From: Eubacteriales Family XIII. Incertae Sedis bacterium
GTDB lineage: Bacteria > Bacillota > Clostridia > Peptostreptococcales > Anaerovoracaceae
Length of the DNA: 8,424 nt
Direction: 5' to 3'
Assembly: GCA_031254995.1 (NCBI GenBank)
Contig: JAIRTJ010000040.1
Span: forward strand, 1 to 8,424
Within the stretch, counting starts at the first letter, position 1. Each line of letters opens with the position of its first letter. The translations under genes and the position numbers were made by a program. Shown one piece after another: positions 1 through 5,483 of this stretch. The notes beneath the pieces are model-generated. The model saw only the letters and a list, made by a program, of their open reading frames with translations, ran no database searches and was not told the origin of the DNA.

Positions 1-2
1 CG

Positions 3-110
3 CCTTTTGCGGTTGTCATATCCATTGATCTGCCGTGCGATTTTTTCGTCTGCGACGAAAACGCACTTGGCCCTATCATAAATGACTCCGCATTCGCTGC
101 GCATTTATGA
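3..110 (+). other. Possible tail of an upstream gene, uncertain
   Basis: One plus-strand frame is open from base 3 to a TGA at 108-110, giving about 35 residues with ordinary-looking codons (it begins PFAVVISIDLPCDFF). It could be the C-terminus of a gene that starts left of the window. A minus-strand frame from an ATG at 102-104 to base 1 is also open (MRSECGVIYDRAK...), but no convincing Shine-Dalgarno precedes it. The two frames resemble each other locally because the DNA here is a large inverted repeat. The stretch may therefore be non-coding leader. No family was recognised in either reading. Confidence 0.2.
32..71 (+). promoter_or_regulatory. Long imperfect hairpin upstream of tdh
   Basis: TTTTCGTC (43-50) and GACGAAAA (54-61) are perfect reverse complements around a TGC loop. 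The stem continues outward with GTGCG (35-39) against CGCAC (62-66), after a 3-nt bulge, and GCC (32-34) against GGC (69-71), after a 2-nt bulge. That gives 16 base pairs in all. Neither strand has a U-tract after the stem, so it does not look like a standard intrinsic terminator. It could be an RNA leader element of tdh-kbl, a protein-binding dyad, or a structure at the end of the upstream transcript. The dyad is certain; its role is not known. Confidence 0.5.
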
Positions 111-129
111 TACAATTACCATAGCGAAT
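74..129 (+). promoter_or_regulatory. Hairpin with possible pseudoknot before the tdh RBS
   Basis: TATCATAAATG (74-84) and CATTTATGATA (102-112) form a perfect 11-bp inverted repeat. Inside it CGCA (89-92) can pair with TGCG (98-101). Alternatively, loop bases ATTCGCT (92-98) are perfectly complementary to AGCGAAT (123-129), which ends two bases before the tdh Shine-Dalgarno GGAGG (131-135). The second pairing would make an H-type pseudoknot beside the ribosome binding site. The repeat could instead be a DNA operator: TATGAT (107-112) resembles a -10 box, though the best -35 match (ATGACT, 82-87) gives a poor 19-nt spacer. No known riboswitch class was recognised. Confidence 0.45.
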
Positions 130-142
130 CGGAGGCGCGCGC

Positions 143-1201
143 ATGAAGAAAGAGATGTACGCATTGGTAAAGGAGACAGCCGCTCCCGGCTTAACCCTGA
201 AAAAGATACCTGTACCAAAAATGGGTGTCGGCGATGTTCTGATCAAAATCCGGAAAACCGCCATCTGCGGCACCGATATGCATATCTTCAACTGGGACGG
301 GTGGAGCTCCCGCACAATCCGCCCGCCTATGACGCCCGGACACGAGTTTGTGGGCGAGATCGCGGCGATGGACAAGTACGCGCGCGGTTTCGACATCGGC
401 GACATCGTTTCGGGAGAGGGACATATCGTGTGCAAGACCTGCCGCAACTGCATGGCGGGACGACGGCATCTGTGCAAGAACACCGTCGGCGTCGGCGTAA
501 ATTGCGACGGAGCTTTTGCCGAATACCTGTGTCTCCCTTACGAAAACGCGGTCAAGGTGTCAAAGGACATCCCTGAGGATGTGGCGGCCTGCTTCGATCC
601 ACTGGGCAACGCCGTGCACACCGCTCTCAAATTTGACGTCGCAGGCGAGGACGTGCTGATCACGGGAGCCGGTCCCATCGGCATCATGGCGGCGATTATC
701 GTGCGACACTGCGGGTGCAAGCACATCGTCATCACCGATGTGAACGACGCCCGCCTTGAGTTGGCAAAAAAAGCAGCGCCTGATTGCTATACGTTAAATG
801 CGACCCGCGACACCTTGAACAAAGCAATAAAGGATTTGGATATGAAAGAGGGCTTTGACGTGGGACTGGAGATGAGCGGCAATCAATCGGCTTTTGCCGA
901 CATGGTTGACTATATGAACTCCGGCGGCAAGATCGCGCTCTTGGGTCTGCACAGCGAGCGAACCGTCATCAACTGGGATCATGTCGTATTCAACGGCCTC
1001 ACCATACAAGGCATTTACGGACGCGAGATGTTCGAGACTTGGTACAAGATGATGAGCATGTTGCAGACGGGCTTGGACATCGCCCCGGTCATCACTCACC
1101 GCTTGGACGCTCGAGACTATGAACAGGGCTTTGCCGCGATGAACAGCGGAAAGAGCGGCAAGGTGATACTGGATTGGAGCAAAATCGGCGAGGAGGCGTA
1201 A
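143..1201 (+). CDS. tdh: L-threonine 3-dehydrogenase
   Basis: Cytosolic zinc-dependent medium-chain dehydrogenase that oxidises L-threonine with NAD+ to 2-amino-3-ketobutyrate, the first step of threonine breakdown to glycine. At 352 aa it is close to the E. coli enzyme. The GroES-like N-terminal domain has the catalytic-zinc motif ICGTD (Cys42) and GHE (His67, Glu68). A structural-zinc loop carries Cys97, Cys100, Cys103 and Cys111. The family stretch FDPLGNAVHTAL (151-162) leads into the Rossmann motif GAGPIG (175-180) and then ITDVN, whose acidic residue suits NAD+. EGFDVGLEMSG and IYGREMFETWYKM are Tdh hallmarks that separate it from other sorbitol or alcohol dehydrogenases. The ATG is chosen because GGAGG (131-135) precedes it by 7 nt. 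kbl follows after 3 bp, which supports the assignment. Confidence 0.96.
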   Translation: MKKEMYALVKETAAPGLTLKKIPVPKMGVGDVLIKIRKTAICGTDMHIFNWDGWSSRTIRPPMTPGHEFVGEIAAMDKYARGFDIGDIVSGEGHIVCKTCRNCMAGRRHLCKNTVGVGVNCDGAFAEYLCLPYENAVKVSKDIPEDVAACFDPLGNAVHTALKFDVAGEDVLITGAGPIGIMAAIIVRHCGCKHIVITDVNDARLELAKKAAPDCYTLNATRDTLNKAIKDLDMKEGFDVGLEMSGNQSAFADMVDYMNSGGKIALLGLHSERTVINWDHVVFNGLTIQGIYGREMFETWYKMMSMLQTGLDIAPVITHRLDARDYEQGFAAMNSGKSGKVILDWSKIGEEA

Positions 1202-1204
1202 CAC

Positions 1205-2395
1205 ATGAATAAAAAAGAAGCGTTGAGCTTGTTTGCCCGACGGGTGAGCGAAGCGAAATCGGCCGGCACATACAAGACCGAACGAACGCTCACCGGTCCG
1301 CAACGAGGACGTGTGGATACCGCAGAGGGCAAAGACCTCATCAACATGTGTTCCAACAATTATCTGGGTTTGTGCGACGACGAAGTCATCATAAAGGCAG
1401 CCAAGAAAAGCTTCGAAAAATGGGGCTACGGCCTGTCGTCGGTACGCTTCATCTGCGGCACCGCCGCTGTCCACAAGGAATTGGAAGGTAAGTTGAGCGC
1501 ATTTTTGGGCATGGAGGACACCATCCTCTATTCCTCCTGCTTCGACGCTAACGGCGGCCTGTTCGAGACCTTGCTCGATTCCGAAGACGCCGTCATTTCG
1601 GACGCTCTCAATCACGCGTCCATCATCGACGGAATCCGGCTGTGCAGGGCGAAACGCTATCGCTATGCCAACAACGACATGGCCGATTTGGAACGGCAAT
1701 TGAAGGAAGCCGACGACGAGGGAGCTCGCATCAAATTGATCGCCACCGACGGCGTATTCAGCATGGACGGCATCGTGGCCAATCTCGCCGATATCTGCGA
1801 TCTGGCGGAGAGGTACGGCGCGCTCACGATGACGGACGACAGTCACGCTGTGGGTTTTATGGGCGAAAACGGTCGCGGCGTCCACGAGTACAGAGGCGTC
1901 ATGGGACGAATAGACATCATCACCGGGACGTTGGGAAAAGCACTGGGCGGCGCGTCCGGAGGATATACCTCCGCGAGAAAAGAGATCGTCGATCTGTTGC
2001 GACAAAACAGTCGTCCATATCTGTTCAGCAATACGCTTGCGCCGTCCATAGCCGAGGCGTCGCTAAAAGCGCTGGACATCTTGGCCTCGTCGGACGACAA
2101 GCGGAGAACGCTGTGGGACAACACCGCCTATTTTCGAGCCGAAATCGCGAAAGCAGGCTTCGATATCATCGCCGGCGTACATCCCATCACGGCCATCATG
2201 CTGTACGACGCAAAGCTCGCCGGCAACATGGCGGCGCGTCTGTCGGAGTTGGGGGTATACGTCACGGCGTTTTCCTATCCTGTTGTGCCTGCCGACAAGG
2301 CGCGTATTCGAGTGCAGGTCAGCGCCGCGCACACGAAGAAAGACTTGGATACGGCGATCGCCGCGTTCGTCCAAGCGAAACGAGAGCTCGCCTGA
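1205..2395 (+). CDS. kbl: Glycine C-acetyltransferase (2-amino-3-ketobutyrate CoA ligase)
   Basis: PLP-dependent alpha-oxoamine synthase that uses CoA to cleave 2-amino-3-ketobutyrate into glycine and acetyl-CoA, so the unstable Tdh product need not escape. Its 396 aa match the family length (E. coli Kbl is about 398). Visible signatures are MCSNNYLGL near residues 49-56, SSVRFICGT (78-86), NHAS with the ring-stacking His137, DDSHAVGFMG (Asp211, His214) and TGTLGKALGGASGG, where Lys245 should form the Schiff base with PLP. The close relatives BioF, HemA and Spt belong to the same fold; pairing with tdh decides for Kbl. The start is 3 bp after the tdh stop, and AGGAGG (1191-1196) lies inside the last tdh codons 8 nt before the ATG, so translation is probably coupled. 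No gene follows in the operon. Confidence 0.95.
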   Translation: MNKKEALSLFARRVSEAKSAGTYKTERTLTGPQRGRVDTAEGKDLINMCSNNYLGLCDDEVIIKAAKKSFEKWGYGLSSVRFICGTAAVHKELEGKLSAFLGMEDTILYSSCFDANGGLFETLLDSEDAVISDALNHASIIDGIRLCRAKRYRYANNDMADLERQLKEADDEGARIKLIATDGVFSMDGIVANLADICDLAERYGALTMTDDSHAVGFMGENGRGVHEYRGVMGRIDIITGTLGKALGGASGGYTSARKEIVDLLRQNSRPYLFSNTLAPSIAEASLKALDILASSDDKRRTLWDNTAYFRAEIAKAGFDIIAGVHPITAIMLYDAKLAGNMAARLSELGVYVTAFSYPVVPADKARIRVQVSAAHTKKDLDTAIAAFVQAKRELA

Positions 2396-2438
2396 TGATC
2401 TCCTCAAAGTCGGACTAGGCGAGGATGCGATTGCTTCG

Positions 2439-2490
2439 CAACGGTTCGCCCGAGGCGAATTGTTGAAATCGTTTCGAAAATCGAATTTTT
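2439..2490 (+). terminator. Probable terminator region after kbl
   Basis: CAACGGTTCGCC (2439-2450) pairs with GGCGAATTGTTG (2454-2465) around a CGA loop: a 12-bp stem including two G-U pairs, 44 nt after the kbl stop. The T-run does not follow directly but comes about 20 nt later, at 2486-2490, after a weak second hairpin TTCGA-AAA-TCGAA (2473-2485). The position between kbl and the thi promoter fits a transcript end. The distance from stem to U-tract makes it a non-canonical intrinsic terminator. Confidence 0.45.
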
Positions 2491-2507
2491 GAACTTCCGA
2501 AAATATT

Positions 2508-2536
2508 TTGACAATCGCTTCTTTTCGATGTAATAT
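2508..2536 (+). promoter_or_regulatory. Promoter of the thi operon
   Basis: A perfect -35 box TTGACA (2508-2513) is followed after 17 nt by TAATAT (2531-2536), which matches four of six -10 consensus bases. TATAGT (2534-2539) matches better, but its 20-nt spacer is too long. The DNA just upstream (2484-2507) is AT-rich, as in an UP element. Transcription should start near 2543, which leaves about 68 nt before the riboswitch aptamer and about 290 nt of leader before thiX. The perfect palindrome TCGCCGGCGA (2551-2560) lies just after the predicted start. Confidence 0.75.
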
Positions 2537-2610
2537 AGTGATTGGATTTGTCGCCGGCGATAAAGTTCGGCGATGTCGACGCGAAACGACGCCCGAGACG
2601 GCGGAATTCG

Positions 2611-2730
2611 CGCAGGCAATACAGCGGGGAGGCTTCCAAGCCTGAGAGGGAACATCGTTCCGACCCATACACAGCGAGAATTCGCTTGCCACCTGATGCG
2701 GGTAATGCCGCCGGAGGGATCATATTTGCG
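2611..2730 (+). ncRNA. TPP riboswitch (THI element) aptamer
   Basis: The conserved THI-box cores appear in order. GGGG (2626-2629) pairs with the ACCC region (2663-2666) as P2. A short P3, AGGC/GCCT (2630-2643), leads into CTGAGA (2642-2647), the pyrimidine-binding turn. GGAAC-ATC-GTTCC (2649-2661) is the optional P3a. ACCTGAT (2691-2697), the P5 hairpin GCGG-GTAAT-GCCGC (2698-2711) and GGAGGGA (2713-2719) form the pyrophosphate-sensing half. P1 can form from CGCA plus AATA (2611-2614, 2618-2621) against TATT plus TGCG (2723-2730). An extra hairpin, AGCGA-GAAT-TCGCT (2673-2686), sits between the ACCC and ACCTGAT cores. It lies directly ahead of an NMT1/THI5-type transporter operon, which fits TPP control. 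Confidence 0.95.
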
Positions 2731-2782
2731 TACACGCCGACAACGGCCGTATTTTATTCCAAATATGATGCGGTCGTTTTTT
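2719..2782 (+). terminator. Riboswitch expression platform: terminator with competing antiterminator
   Basis: AACGGCCG (2742-2749) pairs with CGGTCGTT (2771-2778, one G-U pair), and the stem extends inward with TATTT (2750-2754) against AAATA (2761-2765). T-rich bases 2777-2782 follow, making an intrinsic terminator about 52 bp before thiX. ATCATATTT (2719-2727) is perfectly complementary to AAATATGAT (2761-2769). That 9-bp antiterminator uses the 3' strand of aptamer helix P1 and crosses the terminator stem, so the two folds exclude each other. TPP binding should lock P1, release the terminator and stop transcription. Confidence 0.85.
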
Positions 2783-2834
2783 GTATTGAAAACGCCGAAG
2801 TAAGCGGATGCATTCTCGCAATGAAAGGCGACCT

Positions 2835-3644
2835 ATGAAACGCGAATCGGTACAAGCAAAAACCAAAAGAACCGACATTCTCGGCGAATCGCGCGCAAAA
2901 GACGCGCGGGGGAGGTTTGCGATCATTCCGCCCGTCGCGGTGTTCACAGGCGCGCTCGTCGTCTGGGAGATCGTCGTACGGCTTCGCGACATCCCAAAAT
3001 ACGTTCTGCCCGCGCCCGCCGCCGTATTCGCCGCCTTTGCCGAGGATGCGCCCGCCCTTGCTCATCACTCCGCCGTGACCTTGGGGGAAACCGTCGTCGG
3101 ACTGCTCATCTCCGTCGCCGTTGCGATGATAACGGCTGTGCTGATGGACGCCTTCGCGAAATTCCGCGAGGCCGTCTACCCTCTGCTCGTCGTGAGTCAG
3201 ACCATCCCGGTCATCGTCTTGGCGCCTCTCTTCATCATTTATTTGGGATTCGGCGCCGCACCGAAAATACTCACGGTCGTCCTGATGTGTTACTTCCCCA
3301 TCGCCGTGAATTTCCTGGACGGTATGCGGCGAACCGATATCGGTCTAGTCAATCTCGTCCGTTCATTCGGCGCTAAACCGTTGCAGATCTACGCGACGGT
3401 AAAAATTCCGATGGCTCTGCCTTCGTTCTTCTCGGGTCTGCGGATCGCGGCGACCTACAGCATCATGGGCGCGGTGGTAGGCGAATGGCTTTCGTCGGAC
3501 AGCGGACTCGGTTATTACATGTTGCGCGTCAAGAACGGTTATCAATTGGATCGCGTATTCGCGACGATCTTGGCAATTATCTTGCTTTCGCTGCTCATGA
3601 ACGGCATCGTCCGACTTTTGAGCAGCATTATTCTGAAACAATGA
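2835..3644 (+). CDS. thiX: ABC transporter permease for a thiamine pyrimidine precursor (ThiX-like)
   Basis: Inner-membrane permease of an ABC importer (BPD_transp_1 family), expected to act with the next two products to import a thiamine pyrimidine precursor. It has 269 aa from the chosen ATG. A charged N-terminus of about 28 residues precedes roughly six hydrophobic segments (near 29-49, 85-107, 115-137, 144-160, 198-218 and 243-263). The EAA-type cytoplasmic loop that docks on the ATPase is at about 165-200 and includes SFGAKPLQIYATVKIPMALP. Start 2835 is preferred because AAAGG (2824-2828) precedes it at good spacing. An in-frame ATG at 2808 would add nine residues but has a poor binding site. 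The family includes SsuC/TauC-like permeases, so the substrate rests on the TPP riboswitch and the ThiY-like neighbour. Confidence 0.88.
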   Translation: MKRESVQAKTKRTDILGESRAKDARGRFAIIPPVAVFTGALVVWEIVVRLRDIPKYVLPAPAAVFAAFAEDAPALAHHSAVTLGETVVGLLISVAVAMITAVLMDAFAKFREAVYPLLVVSQTIPVIVLAPLFIIYLGFGAAPKILTVVLMCYFPIAVNFLDGMRRTDIGLVNLVRSFGAKPLQIYATVKIPMALPSFFSGLRIAATYSIMGAVVGEWLSSDSGLGYYMLRVKNGYQLDRVFATILAIILLSLLMNGIVRLLSSIILKQ

Positions 3645-3690
3645 TGCTGCGCCCGTGTTCGAACCCGTGAAACAGGAAAAGGAGAAAAAA

Positions 3691-4728
3691 GTGAAAAATA
3701 GAATTAATTTCAAAAACAGAATTCCATTCGTCGTCATCTTATGCGCTCTGACCCTCGCGACAGCCGGCTGCGGAAACGAGGCCGGCGACACCGAGACGAG
3801 CGATTCCGCAAACGACGAAAGCTTGACGAAGATCGTTCTGGTGTTGGACTATCTGCCAAACACGAACCATACGGGCATATACGTCGCGCGAGATAAGGGA
3901 TATTACGCGGAGGAGGGCCTGGATGCGGACATCATCGAACCTGCGGACAACGCGGTCACGACGCTCATCGCGACGGGCAAGGGCGATTACGGCATCAGCT
4001 TCCAGGAGGATGTGACCTATGCCCTGACCTCCGACGACCCGTTGCCCATCAAGGCTATCGCGACCATCATTCAACACAACACCTCGGGCTTTGCGAGCTA
4101 TGAGGGAAAGAACATCACGCGTCCGAAGGAATTCGAAGGCAAGGTCTATGCCGGTTGGGGCGCGCCCTCGGAGGAAGCGGTCATTCAAGCCGTCATGGAG
4201 GCGGACGGAGGCGATTTTTCAAAGCTCACCGTCGTGACGAGCGACGGCTCCGGATACGCGTCGTTGACGGACAAGGTCGATCTGAATTGGATCTTTTGGG
4301 GCTGGGACGGGATAGCCGCCGAGCGCGACGGCGTGCCGCTGAATTACATCGAACTGACCCAATTCGACGAACGACTGGATTATTACACCCCCGTCATCAT
4401 AGCCTCCGATGAAAAACTGAAGAACGATCCCAACGTCACGAGGGCGTTCCTGTCCGCTACGAAACGCGGCTACGAATACGCCATCGAGCATCCCGAGGAA
4501 GCGGCGGAGATATTGTCGAAGTACGCGGAAGGCTATGACACGGAAATGCTCATCGAATCGCAGAAGTACCTGAACGAAAAATACATCGACGATGCGGAAA
4601 GCTGGGGCGTGATGAGGGACGAAGTTTGGGATCGCTACACCGCGTTCATGCGGGAATACGGCCTGATATCCTCGGATATTTCCGCGTCCGACTGCTATAC
4701 GAACGAATTTCTGAGCGCGGGACAATGA
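3691..4728 (+). CDS. thiY: THI5/NMT1-like substrate-binding lipoprotein (ThiY-like)
   Basis: Binding protein of the importer, probably lipid-anchored outside the membrane, 345 aa from the GTG start at 3691. That start is preferred over GTG 3655 because GGAG (3681-3684) precedes it by 6 nt and it yields a compact signal: a basic N-terminus, a hydrophobic core (11-24) and TAGC with Cys27 as the lipidation site. Thr at -3 is not ideal for a lipobox. After an acidic linker (about 28-44) comes the NMT1/THI5-like domain with DYLPNTNHTGIYVARDKGYY (53-72), GLDADIIEP, GDYGISFQED (98-107), AGWGAPSEEAVIQA (154-167) and DLNWIFWGWDG (197-207). The family binds formylaminopyrimidine or hydroxymethylpyrimidine; ThiY of Bacillus halodurans is known to bind the former. 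Which one is bound here is not visible. The TGA overlaps the thiZ ATG by 4 bp. Confidence 0.9.
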   Translation: MKNRINFKNRIPFVVILCALTLATAGCGNEAGDTETSDSANDESLTKIVLVLDYLPNTNHTGIYVARDKGYYAEEGLDADIIEPADNAVTTLIATGKGDYGISFQEDVTYALTSDDPLPIKAIATIIQHNTSGFASYEGKNITRPKEFEGKVYAGWGAPSEEAVIQAVMEADGGDFSKLTVVTSDGSGYASLTDKVDLNWIFWGWDGIAAERDGVPLNYIELTQFDERLDYYTPVIIASDEKLKNDPNVTRAFLSATKRGYEYAIEHPEEAAEILSKYAEGYDTEMLIESQKYLNEKYIDDAESWGVMRDEVWDRYTAFMREYGLISSDISASDCYTNEFLSAGQ

Positions 4729-5471
4729 CCGATCTGAAAATCGAAAACCTGACGTTTGCCTACGACGAACGCTCTGAAGCGCCGATCTTCGAACGCCTGA
4801 ACCTGACCGCAGCACCCGGTGAATTCCTCAGCATCTTAGGGCCGTCCGGTTGCGGCAAATCCACCTTGCTGAACATTTTGTCGGGCGCTCTGACGAGTTA
4901 CGACGGCCGTATCGCCGTCGGGGGAGAAACGACGCGCGGCATCTCGTCTCATTTCGCCTGCATGCCGCAGGACGATCTGCTGATCCCGCGCCGCAACATA
5001 TTGGACAACGCATGTCTGTACGGAACCCTGCACGGAAAGAAGAAGGAATATCGGGCAATGGCGATGAAGAATATGGAACTCTTCGGGCTTTCGGGATACG
5101 AGCGCGCCTATCCGTCCCAACTCTCCGGAGGCATGCGGCAGCGGGCGGCTTTTCTGCGAACCGCGCTCTGTCCGGCCGACATCATGCTCCTGGACGAGCC
5201 CTTCGGAGCCTTGGACGTCATCACGCGCGGCGACATGCAGGATTGGCTCCTTTCCGTCCGCGGCGAGCTGAACCGCACGACCATACTCGTCACACACGAC
5301 ATAGACGAGGCAATTCGGCTATCGGATCGAATCCTCGCAATGAAAGGACGCCCGGCGATTTTTGCGGGGGAATTCATCCCCGGACCCAAGGGGCGACAGA
5401 GGGAAGAGCGTCTTGCCCGCGCCCCGCTGTGGGAGAAAATTTATGCTTGCTTGCAAAGTGAAACTCGCTGA
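4725..5471 (+). CDS. thiZ: ABC transporter ATP-binding protein (ThiZ-like)
   Basis: Cytosolic ATPase that powers the ThiX/ThiY importer, 248 aa. All nucleotide-binding motifs are intact: Walker A GPSGCGKST (39-47), Q-loop Gln82 in MPQDDLLIP, signature LSGGMRQR (133-140), Walker B IMLLDEP (153-159) with catalytic Glu158, D-loop GALD (161-164) and H-loop His191 in VTHDIDEA. The sequence resembles the SsuB/TauB/ThiZ group; substrate assignment comes from the neighbours. The ATG at 4725 is chosen over an in-frame upstream start at 4626 because it overlaps the thiY stop as ATGA, typical of translational coupling, and gives the normal family N-terminus MTDLKIENLTFAY. The stop codon lies in one arm of a hairpin shared with the end of uvrC. 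Confidence 0.9.
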   Translation: MTDLKIENLTFAYDERSEAPIFERLNLTAAPGEFLSILGPSGCGKSTLLNILSGALTSYDGRIAVGGETTRGISSHFACMPQDDLLIPRRNILDNACLYGTLHGKKKEYRAMAMKNMELFGLSGYERAYPSQLSGGMRQRAAFLRTALCPADIMLLDEPFGALDVITRGDMQDWLLSVRGELNRTTILVTHDIDEAIRLSDRILAMKGRPAIFAGEFIPGPKGRQREERLARAPLWEKIYACLQSETR

Positions 5472-5483
5472 ACGAATTCAGCG
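5466..5483. terminator. Hairpin at the thiZ/uvrC convergence
   Basis: CGCTGAA (5466-5472) and TTCAGCG (5477-5483) form a perfect 7-bp stem around CGAA, which reads UUCG in the uvrC transcript. The thiZ TGA (5469-5471) lies in the left arm and the uvrC TGA (complement of 5478-5480) in the right arm. A bidirectional end-of-transcript structure is likely by position. Neither side has a good U-tract; the uvrC direction continues AGTTT, so termination strength is doubtful. Confidence 0.5.

Noticed and set aside
13..41. Promoter TTGTCA (13-18) with TGCGAT (36-41) for tdh
   Set aside because: The -35 match is fair and the spacer is 17 nt, but the -10 matches only three of six bases, so it was not listed as a promoter.
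32..71. Hairpin 32-71 as an intrinsic terminator
   Set aside because: The T-run (41-46) lies in the 5' arm, not after the stem, and no U-tract follows on either strand.
794..2005. A 403-codon open frame antisense to tdh and kbl
   Set aside because: It lies wholly opposite two well-supported genes, shows no recognisable domain, and its composition is what the codon bias of the sense genes produces in the opposing frame. No ribosome binding site or promoter supports it.
1642..2418. A 258-codon plus-strand open frame overlapping kbl
   Set aside because: It is an Arg/His-rich frame-shifted reading of kbl, typical of an out-of-frame shadow.
2542..2838. Open frames across the thi leader, including starts near 2573 and 2542
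   Set aside because: They run through the TPP aptamer and terminator, whose conservation explains the sequence. No family was recognised.
4219..4815. A 198-codon antisense frame opposite thiY
   Set aside because: It is a shadow of thiY and the start of thiZ, without binding site or recognisable domains.
1..5471. Idea that tdh-kbl and thiXYZ form one pathway, with glycine feeding thiazole synthesis
   Set aside because: Glycine can feed thiazole synthesis in some bacteria, but no thiazole gene is present here. The two operons are separated by a terminator-like hairpin, a strong promoter and a riboswitch, so adjacency alone does not support a shared pathway.
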